A stretch of DNA of 26,184 bases. Origin: SCQX01 sp035720945 (lineage in GTDB: Bacteria; Pseudomonadota; Gammaproteobacteria; Burkholderiales; Burkholderiaceae_B). The notes below the pieces were generated by a model, which was given only the letters and a program-made list of their open reading frames with translations, did no database searches and was not told the DNA's origin. Numbering within the stretch: position 1 is the stretch's first letter; the number at the start of each line of letters is the position of its first letter. Both the position numbers and the translations under genes were made by a program. Of this stretch, positions 15,639 to 23,777 are shown in pieces. The stretch is taken from assembly GCA_035720945.1 (NCBI GenBank), contig DASTNK010000177.1, positions 1 to 26,184 of the forward strand, given 5' to 3'.

Positions 15639-16507
15639 AGTTTCGTTCCGCCCTTTTCACCAAGCAGGCCGTAGGGCCTGAACAACAGCACGATCGCCAT
15701 GATCACGTAAATGGATGCCTCGGAGGCGGATGGATAGAACACCGTCACGACCCCCGCCGCCACGCCGATCAGCAGCCCGCCGACCAGTGTGCCGACCAGG
15801 CTCCCCAGACCGCCCACGATCACCGCGACGAAACTGGGCATGATCAGCCCCTCGCCGATGGTGGGCGTCAGGCCCAGCATGCCGGCGGCCAGCACGCCGG
15901 CGAGCCCCGCGAAGAAGATGCCGAGTCCGAAATTGAGGTTGCGCAGGATGCGGACATCAACCCCCAGTGCCGAGACCATTTCAAGGTCGAGCGTGCCGGC
16001 GCGGATGCGCATGCCGATACGCGTTTTTTTCAAGACATAGAAAAGGACCGCCACGGCCACGGCGACGAGCACGACCATGAACACCCGGTAACCCGTCAGG
16101 AAGAACAAGGTCGGGCTGAGCGACGAATTCAACACGTCGGGGGTCTTGAGCGGCAACCCCTGCGCCCCCCAGATGAAGCGCACGGAATCCTGGAGCACGA
16201 ACGCAAGCCCGAACGTCAGCAGCAGGCTGTACAGCGGGTCGCGGTTGTACAACGGCCGGATCAGCACGCGCTCGACCACGATCCCCACGATGGCCGCCAG
16301 GAAAGGCGACAGGATCAGCGCCCCCCAGAACCCGAGATAGGGCTCGAGCGTGTACGCGAAGTACGCCCCCAGGGCCAGAAAGCCGCCATGGGCGAAGTTG
16401 ATGACATTCGTCAGATTGATGATGAGAGACAGGCCCAGGGCCATGAGCGCATAGAACGCGCCGATGACCAACCCGTTGAATATATTGAAAAGGACCAGCT
16501 GGGTCAC
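15635..16507 (-). CDS. livH: Branched-chain amino acid/amide ABC importer permease LivH
   Basis: This membrane subunit has 290 residues, the usual LivH length. The N-terminal helix with GAFYALMALGLSLI (16-29) followed by NVINFAHGGFLALGAYFAY is diagnostic, and SFVAVIVGGLGSLVGTLVGG near the end is the coupling-loop region. The start is GTG at 16507 with GGAGG eight bases upstream. It is the first membrane gene after the binding protein, separated from it by 177 bp that include a strong hairpin, so its expression is probably lower than that of the binding protein. Confidence 0.94.
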   Translation of the reverse strand: MTQLVLFNIFNGLVIGAFYALMALGLSLIINLTNVINFAHGGFLALGAYFAYTLEPYLGFWGALILSPFLAAIVGIVVERVLIRPLYNRDPLYSLLLTFGLAFVLQDSVRFIWGAQGLPLKTPDVLNSSLSPTLFFLTGYRVFMVVLVAVAVAVLFYVLKKTRIGMRIRAGTLDLEMVSALGVDVRILRNLNFGLGIFFAGLAGVLAAGMLGLTPTIGEGLIMPSFVAVIVGGLGSLVGTLVGGLLIGVAAGVVTVFYPSASEASIYVIMAIVLLFRPYGLLGEKGGTKL

Positions 16508-16621
16508 ACCAAACCTCCGTCAAGGCGACACTGGACAAGCATGGGGCGTGCCCACGGATGCGGGACACACCCGTGCTTCACGCATGGCACTAATGGTGAT
16601 CCAAAAATGGAGATCTGAATA

Positions 16622-16649
16622 GAGCCGCCTGCGATGAGGCAGGCGGCTC
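16622..16649 (-). terminator. 11-bp stem-loop between binding-protein gene and livH
   Basis: Perfect arms gagccgcctgc (16622-16632) and gcaggcggctc (16639-16649) enclose a 6-nt loop, starting about 36 bases after the binding-protein stop on the minus strand. There is no T-run on that side, so it is more likely a partial terminator or an mRNA 3'-end stabiliser that sets binding protein above permease levels. Confidence 0.6.
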
Positions 16650-16684
16650 GGGTTCCCGCAAATACCGTAACAATCATGAGATCA

Positions 16685-17944
16685 TCAGGTGGGCCAGGTC
16701 ATCTTGCATCCGGTTTCTTCGACCGTCGGCGCGATGGTTTTGCTCTCGATGGTGACATCGATATGGAACAGGTCGTCGGGCGCGCTGCCGTGGGCCTGGG
16801 CATGGCCCGCCCACAACGTACCGATGAGCAGATGCTGATTGGCACGGTACGTGGCGGGGTAGGGTTGCAACGCGACATCGGGGGGCAGCGTGAACCCATC
16901 GAGCGCCCGGGCCATCTTCACGGGATTGAGCGATTTTGCGTTATTGGCCGCCAGCCCGCAGGCGCGGATCGCGGTGTGCCCAAACCATGTGCGGGCAGTG
17001 GGGACCCGGCCGGTTTTCTTCTTGATGGCGTCCACGAATTCCTTGACATGGGGCACGTTGGGCTGGTTCCAGTACCACTCGATCACCCAGTTGCCGATGC
17101 GGGAGCCTGGCGGCAGCGCTTCGAGGGTCTCGAGCTCGATATTGGCGCCCGCGATATGGAAACGCTTGTCCAGACCGAACTGCACGGTTTGCTTGAGGAC
17201 GTTCGTTTGATCATCCCCATTCTGGAGGATGACGATGACGTCCGGTTTGGCCGCCTGCGCCTTGATGAGATAGGACGAATAATCGGTGGTGCCCAGCGGG
17301 ATCAGGTCGGCGCCAAGGTTTTCGGCGTTGAGCTTTTTCAGGTTTTCTTTGTATGCCTTCAGGAGCCCGTGGCCGAAAGCGTAGTCGGGAACCAGGAAGT
17401 AGAATTTCTTGCCGAAACGCTTGACGAGAGAGGGGGCGATCGCATTGACCAACAAGGTGGTCGATGGGTCTGTCTGGAAAACATCCCAGTGGCACTCCGT
17501 ACCCGTGATGGGATCGGCATGCCCGCCCGGGTCCATCATGAATACCCCTTTTGCATGGGCCACTTGGGAGATGGCCTCGGTGAGGCCGGAGTTCACGTTG
17601 CCGATCAGGAAATCGACCTTGTCGCGATCGATGAGTTTGTGCGCCTTCTGCACCGCCACCCCGGCGTCGCCACTGGTGGAATCCTCGACGATGAGCTTTG
17701 CCGGGCGCCCGAGTATGCCGCCTTTGGCGTTGATTTCCTGAACAGCCAATTCCATGCCGTGCAGCTCGTTTCGACCCGTGATGGCATAAGTGCCCGTCAA
17801 TGGATTGTCCACACCGAATTTCACGGGTTGATCGCCGAGCGCCAGGACGATGCGCGGCGCCGTGAGTGTGGCCACCCCCGCCGTCGCCGCCAGCTTCAAC
17901 ATCGAGCGACGGCTGATTGCCGTCGAACTGCCCTTGTCATCCAT
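16685..17944 (-). CDS. LivK-like ABC importer substrate-binding protein (Tat signal)
   Basis: This periplasmic binding protein has 419 residues and belongs to the Peripla_BP_6 (LivJ/AmiC-like) family. The N-terminus carries SRRSMLKLAATAGVATLT (11-28), a twin-arginine signal. Family segments seen are VKFGVDNPLTGTYAITGRNE (41-60), ELAVQEINAKGGILGRP, and LVPDYAFGHGLL in the middle. ATG at 17944 is chosen because AGGAGGAA precedes it; the longer reading to 18007 has no such site. The ligand may be a branched-chain amino acid, an amide, urea or an aromatic acid; the sequence alone does not settle this. It heads the binding protein-livHMGF operon. Confidence 0.92.
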   Translation of the reverse strand: MDDKGSSTAISRRSMLKLAATAGVATLTAPRIVLALGDQPVKFGVDNPLTGTYAITGRNELHGMELAVQEINAKGGILGRPAKLIVEDSTSGDAGVAVQKAHKLIDRDKVDFLIGNVNSGLTEAISQVAHAKGVFMMDPGGHADPITGTECHWDVFQTDPSTTLLVNAIAPSLVKRFGKKFYFLVPDYAFGHGLLKAYKENLKKLNAENLGADLIPLGTTDYSSYLIKAQAAKPDVIVILQNGDDQTNVLKQTVQFGLDKRFHIAGANIELETLEALPPGSRIGNWVIEWYWNQPNVPHVKEFVDAIKKKTGRVPTARTWFGHTAIRACGLAANNAKSLNPVKMARALDGFTLPPDVALQPYPATYRANQHLLIGTLWAGHAQAHGSAPDDLFHIDVTIESKTIAPTVEETGCKMTWPT

Positions 17945-18203
17945 TTGGAAATTCCTCCGATGGAGGCAAGCCAGTGTGCGCCGTGTCTGCCAATGCTTGC
18001 TGGACAAATCCTGACGGTGGCACTACCCTTGCCTGAAAACCACACCCCCCTTTTTCTAGAGTGCGCCGAAGCCCCGCGCCTGTCAACCCGTGCCAGCCCT
18101 GAATACTTCCTAAACGCAGTCAAATTCTCCATATCTGCATCGAAACGCATAATATCGGCTGATATCTTGCAATATCGATAATTTTCGCGTTCATCGCTCA
18201 AAA
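17945..18203. promoter_or_regulatory. Divergent regulatory region with phased ATATC repeats
   Basis: This 259-bp gap lies between the minus-strand liv operon and a plus-strand small membrane gene. Its right part is AT-rich and holds ATATC at 18131, 18152, 18162 and 18172 (start positions), spaced 21, 10 and 10 bp on the same strand. Such helical phasing suggests a multimeric regulator site. No clean -35/-10 pair could be assigned. Confidence 0.4.
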
Positions 18204-18383
18204 ATGGCACAACTCGCCCGCAAACCGCTTCTACTCGCCATTCTGTTCGTCCTGCCGCTCTGGGTCGCGCTGGGAAACTTCATCGTTGCGGCGATCGTCG
18301 CCTTGCTGCTGGCGTTCCTGATCGCCATGTGCCACGCCCTGTATGGGCTCAGGCGACCCACCAGGCCAGGCTCGGAGCATTGA
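18204..18383 (+). CDS. Small membrane protein, 59 residues, unknown function
   Basis: The reading frame starts MAQLARKPLLLAILFVLPLW and ends in a basic tail, RRPTRPGSEH. Two hydrophobic segments are visible (about 9-23 and 27-46), joined by a short GN turn, with positive residues at both ends, so a two-helix inner-membrane hairpin with both ends in the cytoplasm is likely. The ATG has no strong ribosome site. It ends 48 bases before the methyltransferase gene, on the same strand, so the two may be co-transcribed. Function is not recognised. Membrane-type residue order over the whole length and the tidy fit between neighbours argue for a real gene. Confidence 0.55.
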   Translation: MAQLARKPLLLAILFVLPLWVALGNFIVAAIVALLLAFLIAMCHALYGLRRPTRPGSEH

Positions 18384-18431
18384 ACTGATACCATAGGCCG
18401 GCCGCAACACATTCACGTTCCGTTTCACCCC

Positions 18432-19727
18432 ATGCCCTCTCATCCTCAAGATGCCGTGACCCATCCGCCCACGCTGGATCCCACCAGCGCCGCCCATCAG
18501 CGGGCCGTGGAGGCGTACCTGGTCAACCGTATTGAAGCCCTGCCCTACGGATACATGCCTTTTGAGGAATGGATGGGCCTCGCGCTGTACGCGCCCGGCC
18601 TGGGCTATTATGCCGCCGGCAGCGAAAAACTCGGGCCGGACGCGACCCGTGGAGACTTCACCACGGCGCCCGAACTGACGCCGCTGTTCGGGCGCACCGT
18701 GGCACGCCAGATCGCCCAGGTGCTGGAGGCGAGCGGGTCGAACGACGTGCTGGAATTCGGAGCAGGCTCGGGTGCGCTGGCCGCCACGCTCATCCCCGCG
18801 CTGCAGGCCATGGGTCTTGCGCCCCGCTACCACATTCTCGAAATCTCGGCCGATCTGCGCGAACGACAACGGCGGCGCCTGAAAGACATTGACGCCGACG
18901 TTCTGTGGCTGGACAAACTGCCTGACGCCTTCACAGGATGCGTCCTCGCCAACGAGGTGCTGGACGCCATGCCGGTGTCCCTGTTTCGCTGGGCCGATGA
19001 CGGCACGGCTCTGGAACTCGGCGTGAGCCTGGGCTGCAGCCAGTCCACAGACCACGAAATCAGTCTGCGCCAACGTCACACCCAAGGCATCCAGGCCAGC
19101 CTTGGCCACCCACGCATCGATGACGCCCCGGTATCCGCCGACCACGCCACGCCGTTCATGTTCACCGAAAAGCCCGCCTCCCCGGCGTTGCGCCAACTGA
19201 TCGAACAACGCGTGCCGCACATGCCTGGCTATCAATCAGAAATCAACCGACAGGCGGAAGCCTGGATGCGCCAGATGGGCGGCTGGCTGCGGCGCGGCGC
19301 GGCGCTGATCATCGATTACGGCTTCCCCCGGCATGAGTACTACCACCCTCAGCGTGCCGGCGGCACGTTGATGTGCCACTTCCGGCACCATGCGCACAGC
19401 CAACCCCTTGTCCACGCTGGTCTGCAGGACATCACCGCGCATGTGGACTTCACCGCCATGGCGGATGCCGCGCTGGACGGCGGCCTCGACGTGCTGGGCT
19501 ATACCTCCCAAGCCCGGTTTCTGCTCAATGCGGGGTTGCCCGAGGTCATGGAAGAAGCCCGCGCCCACGCGGCCGACCAGGCGGCGCGCTACAGCGACTT
19601 GGCCGCGGTTCAACAATTGATCTCGGAGGCCGAGATGGGGGAATTGTTCAAGGTGCTGGCGGTTGGGCGGGAACTGGACACGGCGTTGATGGGCTTCACC
19701 ATGGGCGATCGCCGACATCGGCTATGA
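18432..19727 (+). CDS. SAM-dependent methyltransferase, MidA/NDUFAF7 family
   Basis: This 431-residue protein is related to mitochondrial NDUFAF7/MidA, which methylates an arginine of a respiratory complex I subunit during assembly. Key segments are FEEWMGLALYAPGLGYYA (44-61), GDFTTAPELTPLFG (74-87), the SAM-binding LEFGAGSGALA (107-117), NEVLDAMPV (174-182) and later ALIIDYGFPRHEYYHPQRAG. It is somewhat longer than many bacterial homologues because of an insert around 195-235. The bacterial substrate is not established; an arginine of NuoD is a reasonable guess from the mitochondrial case. It ends 37 bases from the convergent cca gene. Confidence 0.88.
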   Translation: MPSHPQDAVTHPPTLDPTSAAHQRAVEAYLVNRIEALPYGYMPFEEWMGLALYAPGLGYYAAGSEKLGPDATRGDFTTAPELTPLFGRTVARQIAQVLEASGSNDVLEFGAGSGALAATLIPALQAMGLAPRYHILEISADLRERQRRRLKDIDADVLWLDKLPDAFTGCVLANEVLDAMPVSLFRWADDGTALELGVSLGCSQSTDHEISLRQRHTQGIQASLGHPRIDDAPVSADHATPFMFTEKPASPALRQLIEQRVPHMPGYQSEINRQAEAWMRQMGGWLRRGAALIIDYGFPRHEYYHPQRAGGTLMCHFRHHAHSQPLVHAGLQDITAHVDFTAMADAALDGGLDVLGYTSQARFLLNAGLPEVMEEARAHAADQAARYSDLAAVQQLISEAEMGELFKVLAVGRELDTALMGFTMGDRRHRL

Positions 19728-19744
19728 CTCGACGGCGCGCTGGT

Positions 19745-19758
19745 GCGCGGCGCCGCGC
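19745..19758. terminator. GC palindrome between convergent genes
   Basis: A perfect 14-bp palindrome (gcgcggcgccgcgc) sits in the 37-bp gap between the methyltransferase and cca stops. It might help to end transcription from both sides, but there is no T-run and no loop, so this is weak. Confidence 0.25.
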
Positions 19759-19764
19759 GGGATG

Positions 19765-20928
19765 TCAGCGCAGCGATTCCAGCGCCGCCAACCGCGCCGC
19801 GCCCAGCGCCTGGCGGATGCGGTCGGGGCGTCCCTGCGCCGCACGCGCGATGGCCCCGGCGTCCACGGCGCGAACCGCTTCCAGCCGCAGGCGCCAGGCC
19901 GCGTCGTCGACCTCGAGCACACAACCGGCGGCATCCACCAGTTCAAGAAAGCGCTGCGGTTTGCGGAACGCATCGGTGGCTTCCAACAGTGCCAGCCAAC
20001 CACCTGAATCGCGCCCGTTGACGCCGGCAAGAACTCGCGGCAGCAACGTGGCATGGTGCCGGCACTCGCCGGGCGCGCGCCAGGCTTCGCCGATGTTGCC
20101 AGGCTCGGCGGACTCGTGACACAGCACGCCAAACCGCGCCGCCAGCCCCAGTCCGCGCCGCGCCGCGATGGCCAGCTGCGACCCGACATCCAGCGTGAAC
20201 ACCAGCCCCGGTGCCACGCGTTCCAGCGCCCCGACCGACTGCAGCACCTGGAACATGCGCCCTGGGCCTGTCGTCATCAGGCCTTTGGCCACCTCTTGCC
20301 AGACGCGCTCGGGCACGAGGGCATCCACCTCGCCATCGGCCACCAACCGGCGCGCCAGGTCCAGGGTTTCATCGGCCACGGAAAATTCCGGAAACCGGGC
20401 CGCGAAACGTGCCAGCCGCAATAGGCGCACGGGATCCTCGGCGAATGCGGGCCCGACATGGCGCAGGATTTTGTTGTGAATGTCCGCCTGGCCCCCCCAC
20501 GGATCGACCAGGCGGCCATCGGGACTGCGCGCCATGGCGTTGATGGTCAGATCCCGACGCCGCAAGTCAGCTTCCAGGGTGACATCGGCACCCGTATGAA
20601 AGGTAAAGCCTTTATAGCCCCGCCCCGACTTGCGCTCAGTGCGCGCCAAGGCGTATTCCTCTTTGGTGACAGGGTGCAGAAAAACGGGAAAGTCACCGCC
20701 CACGGGCACGAAGCCGCGAGCCGACATGTTTTCAGGCGTGGCGCCAACCACGACCCAGTCGCGATCCCCCGCTGGCTTGCCCAGCAGGGCGTCGCGCACG
20801 GCACCACCGACCATGTAGACATCCAGCCCGATAGTCGCGGTGTCGGTACCCGATGGTGCGTCAATCGTGGCGCGTGTAGGGTGCACGCCGTCTCCCGGTC
20901 GAACGGGATCGGACCCCGTGGCGCTCAA
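19765..20928 (-). CDS. cca: CCA-adding tRNA nucleotidyltransferase
   Basis: This enzyme adds or repairs the 3' CCA end of tRNA using CTP and ATP. The class II nucleotidyltransferase core is clear: GGAVRDALLG (41-50), catalytic GDRDW (54-58; Asp55, Asp57), RRRDLTINAMA (123-133), DPVRLLRLARFAARF (165-179) and the PERVW motif near 208-212. In the C-terminal half, the place where E. coli-type enzymes have a His-Asp pair reads LCHES (His272-Glu273), so HD phosphohydrolase activity may be missing. The start shown is TTG at 20928, overlapping the transglycosylase stop; GTG at 20886 with GGGAGA upstream is a strong alternative (373 residues). Coupling to the upstream gene is likely. Confidence 0.92.
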   Translation of the reverse strand: MSATGSDPVRPGDGVHPTRATIDAPSGTDTATIGLDVYMVGGAVRDALLGKPAGDRDWVVVGATPENMSARGFVPVGGDFPVFLHPVTKEEYALARTERKSGRGYKGFTFHTGADVTLEADLRRRDLTINAMARSPDGRLVDPWGGQADIHNKILRHVGPAFAEDPVRLLRLARFAARFPEFSVADETLDLARRLVADGEVDALVPERVWQEVAKGLMTTGPGRMFQVLQSVGALERVAPGLVFTLDVGSQLAIAARRGLGLAARFGVLCHESAEPGNIGEAWRAPGECRHHATLLPRVLAGVNGRDSGGWLALLEATDAFRKPQRFLELVDAAGCVLEVDDAAWRLRLEAVRAVDAGAIARAAQGRPDRIRQALGAARLAALESLR

Positions 20929-23039
20929 GGCAGGGCCACCTGCCGATCAGGCTCGGGCGACACCACGCCCAGGCGCTTCTTGAGCGAGAAGGGTTTGCCC
21001 GAGAACATCATGGCGTAATAGGTGGCATTGGACATCACGTTCTTGACGTACAAACGCGTTTCGGTGAACGGAATGGTTTCCGCGAAAATCGCGCCTTCCA
21101 CCGGCCCCGGCAACTTGGATCGCCACAACATGGGGCGGCGCGGCCCGGCGTTGTACCCCGCCGTGGCCAACAATTGCGAGCCATTCAGGTCTTGAAGCAC
21201 CATATTGAGGTAATTGGTGCCCAGGATGGTGTTGGTGTCGAAATCATTGACCGTCGATGGCGAAAAATCCGCCATGCCGATCTTCTTGGCCACCCACTTG
21301 GCCGTGCCCGGCATGAGTTGCATCAGGCCGGATGCCCCCACATGCGAGCGCGCATCGGTGATGAACCGGGACTCTTGACGGATCAGCCCATAGACCCACG
21401 CCACATCCAGGTTGATCAGTTTGGCCTTGGCCGCGACCTGGCCTTCGAAAGGCGCGATGAACCGCTGCTTGAAATCGACGGTGTGCTGTGTGCGCAGAGA
21501 CGTGTTGATGACACGATCGAAAATGTGTTCGTCGTCAGCCAGCTTGGCTGCTGCGAGCAACTGGCGGTCGGTCATGCCGCGCAACGCGTAGTTCCATTCC
21601 GGCACAGCCTGGTGGCGCCAGCCGAGTTGAAACAGTGCGACGGCGCGTTCCAGCCCCATGTTGGCGCGGGCTGCGGCCTCTTCTGTGGTGGTGACCGGCT
21701 TGGGCTCGGGCGGGATGGTCAGTTGGCGTCCCAGAGCCTCGTTCGCGAGCTGCCCATAAAAACCGTAATCGTTCTCGATGGACGAAAAATACTTGTCGGC
21801 CTCGGCCCGGTTCCCCTCGGCCTCGAGGGCTCGGCCGTACCAATACGTCCAGACCGGCTCGGCCTGCTGGCGCGCCGTCATTTTCAGAATGGCATCACGC
21901 ACACGCGGCCAACTGATTTTCGCCTGGCGAAGCTCGGTGCGCACCTGCCAGGCATGGTTGTAGTCCGTCATGGGCGCCTTGCCCGAGCGCCGGTACCACT
22001 TGGCCGCGTCATCGTCGACACGCAGCGCGGCCACCAGGCCGAACTGGCCCCAGACCCATTCCAGATCCTGCTTCGGGATGGCCCGCGCCCAGTGTTGCTC
22101 GATGTACTCGGCATTTTTATCGCGGTCGCCGCGACCAAGCCGCGACAGGGCCAGCGTGACGAGCTCGATGCGCTCACGCGACTGCGGCCGATGCTGTTTG
22201 TCGAGCCATTTGCGCGCATGTTTCATGAGCGCGCGGTAGTCACGCATTTCCGATGCATCGAACAGATATGACGCAAGACGACTGGCGTTACCCGTCTTGC
22301 CGTCTTCCAGCGCCGCCCGCATCAGCGGATCGATATCATTCCAACCCAACACCTTGTTCGGCACCAGTTGATCGAACAGGGCCCAGCATGACCGGATGGG
22401 CTTGAACGCCGCCAAGGCATCGGTGGCGGACACCCGCCCGCCCGTCATGTGTTGCGCCAGCAGGCGCGAGCATTCCACCGACGTCCGGTCGACATTCACC
22501 GGGCCAATGCGGTTGACGGTGCCGTAGTCGGCGCTGCGCGCGGCGGCGACGATCCAGTCGGCCTTGATGTCCTGGACGAGCCACGTATTGTCGGTGCTGT
22601 CGACGAAATGCTTGACCGCGGCGGTCGGCACGGGCTCGTTCGGGTCGGACAACTGGTGGCGCAACAGCCAATACTGCGCATACGCACCCAGAAGCGGATC
22701 ACGGCTGGCGGCGGGAACCAGTTGGGCGAGCTGGCTCCATTGCCGGCCTTTCATGGCGTCGTGTGCGTCGATCAGGGCCTGGCGCGCGTCGGCGTTGGTC
22801 ATGGTGGCCGACAAGCTGGCTGACGCGCCGCCCGCCGGGGAAGCCGGCGCGTCGGGCTGCGTCGCCCCGAGGGACTCGGGTGACGCGGCGGCCTTGGGCA
22901 TTCCTCCGCTTGCGCAGCCAGTCAACCCCAGAAACGCCATGAGCGCCATGCATCGTGCGAGACGCACGCCGGATCGGGGATGGGCGCGGGAAGGTGCGCG
23001 GGTTTTCTGATACTGTTGTCGCTGAGTGGTAAAAGCCAT
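20925..23039 (-). CDS. Soluble-type lytic transglycosylase with lipoprotein signal
   Basis: This 704-residue Slt70-like murein hydrolase cleaves peptidoglycan glycan strands to anhydro-muropeptides. The signal ALMAFLGLTGCASGG ends in a lipobox LTGC (39-42), so it is probably an outer-membrane lipoprotein rather than soluble. A long alpha-helical region (about 90-510) corresponds to the Slt superhelical domain. The catalytic SLT domain has RQESRF with Glu556, then GASGLMQLMPGTA and TAGYNAGP. The start at 23039 is chosen because the longer reading to 23162 would run into the divergent cyclo-ligase gene. The ribosome site is weak, and only 36 bp separate the two divergent starts. Confidence 0.92.
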   Translation of the reverse strand: MAFTTQRQQYQKTRAPSRAHPRSGVRLARCMALMAFLGLTGCASGGMPKAAASPESLGATQPDAPASPAGGASASLSATMTNADARQALIDAHDAMKGRQWSQLAQLVPAASRDPLLGAYAQYWLLRHQLSDPNEPVPTAAVKHFVDSTDNTWLVQDIKADWIVAAARSADYGTVNRIGPVNVDRTSVECSRLLAQHMTGGRVSATDALAAFKPIRSCWALFDQLVPNKVLGWNDIDPLMRAALEDGKTGNASRLASYLFDASEMRDYRALMKHARKWLDKQHRPQSRERIELVTLALSRLGRGDRDKNAEYIEQHWARAIPKQDLEWVWGQFGLVAALRVDDDAAKWYRRSGKAPMTDYNHAWQVRTELRQAKISWPRVRDAILKMTARQQAEPVWTYWYGRALEAEGNRAEADKYFSSIENDYGFYGQLANEALGRQLTIPPEPKPVTTTEEAAARANMGLERAVALFQLGWRHQAVPEWNYALRGMTDRQLLAAAKLADDEHIFDRVINTSLRTQHTVDFKQRFIAPFEGQVAAKAKLINLDVAWVYGLIRQESRFITDARSHVGASGLMQLMPGTAKWVAKKIGMADFSPSTVNDFDTNTILGTNYLNMVLQDLNGSQLLATAGYNAGPRRPMLWRSKLPGPVEGAIFAETIPFTETRLYVKNVMSNATYYAMMFSGKPFSLKKRLGVVSPEPDRQVALP

Positions 23040-23075
23040 TGAATTTCTGAACCCCGATTTCACCAACCACCATCC

Positions 23076-23705
23076 ATGAACCACACCGCAGAGAATACCG
23101 CAGCCGCGCTTCGCGCGCGACTGAAAGAACGACGCATAGCGCAAAATCCCATAGATCGCCATCGGGGAGCGCTATTGATTCGAGGGCGCCTGTTCACCTG
23201 GCTGGCAACCACCCGTGCGCGATTGCGGCAAGAAGGCCGCCGCGCCCCGAGTTGCATCGCCGCATTCTGGTCCCTGGAACAGGAGCCCGAACTACAACCC
23301 TTGCTGATTCAATGGGTGGAAGAGGAAGGTCTGAGTGTGGCGTTGCCCGTTATCGCCAAACCCGACGCCCCGCTGGAATTCCGCCTGTGGACCCCCGACA
23401 CACCCATGGAGACCGGTGCCTTCGGCATCGAAGAGCCCCAAGGCGATGTCGCGCCACCACCCGACGTGGTGCTGGTGCCGACGCTGGGATTCACGCGTGC
23501 CGGCGATCGCGTGGGTTACGGCAAAGGCTATTATGACCGCACACTGGCCGACCTGAAAGCCCGGAATCATCCGTACACAAGTATCGGCATCGCCTGGGCC
23601 TGCGGCGACCTGTCTGGCGAAGAGTACGCGCCCGCCCCGCACGACGTGCGGCTCGACGCGGTGTTGACAGACAAAGGCTGGGCTGTTCCCGCGCCAGTCC
23701 TCTGA
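23076..23705 (+). CDS. ygfA: 5-formyltetrahydrofolate cyclo-ligase
   Basis: This enzyme converts 5-formyl-THF to 5,10-methenyl-THF with ATP, returning an inhibitory storage folate to the active pool. The 209-residue length fits the family. FGIEEP (116-121) and the nucleotide/folate-binding VGYGKGYYDR (146-155) preceded by VVLVPTLGFTRAGDR are diagnostic. The N-terminal basic helix RARLKERR is also typical. In many bacteria ygfA follows the 6S RNA gene; here the region upstream is coding, so no 6S RNA is present next to it. It is divergent from the transglycosylase and converges on metF, another folate gene. Confidence 0.93.
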   Translation: MNHTAENTAAALRARLKERRIAQNPIDRHRGALLIRGRLFTWLATTRARLRQEGRRAPSCIAAFWSLEQEPELQPLLIQWVEEEGLSVALPVIAKPDAPLEFRLWTPDTPMETGAFGIEEPQGDVAPPPDVVLVPTLGFTRAGDRVGYGKGYYDRTLADLKARNHPYTSIGIAWACGDLSGEEYAPAPHDVRLDAVLTDKGWAVPAPVL

Positions 23706-23714
23706 CGAGCTCAC

Positions 23715-23777
23715 GCAACGCCGCCCAGGCCGAAAAGACGCGGTTTCATGTCCCTGATAGCGTCAAACACTGCGCTA
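23715..23777. repeat. 63-bp dispersed repeat, copy B
   Basis: This copy matches 11900-11962 at 60 of 63 positions, in the same orientation. It begins 10 bases after the cyclo-ligase stop, and its last three bases (cta) are also the start of the adjoining inverted-repeat element. Confidence 0.9.

Noticed and set aside
13903..15663. Apparent 586-residue protein fused to the N-terminus of LivG
   Set aside because: The first 334 codons run through livM in the wrong frame. LivG begins at the ATG at 14661, where it overlaps the livM stop.
15602..16618. 338-codon plus-strand open frame opposite livH/livM
   Set aside because: It is rich in His, Gln, Asp and Arg, the look of an antisense shadow in GC-rich DNA, and it lies wholly over well-recognised liv genes.
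16634..18181. 515-codon plus-strand open frame opposite the LivK-like gene
   Set aside because: It has no recognisable domain and covers a clear binding-protein gene on the other strand; it is a long GC-driven shadow.
20925..23039. Lytic transglycosylase as part of a conjugation or secretion system
   Set aside because: It has the full Slt70-like length with a helical domain and housekeeping neighbours; no mating or secretion genes are nearby.
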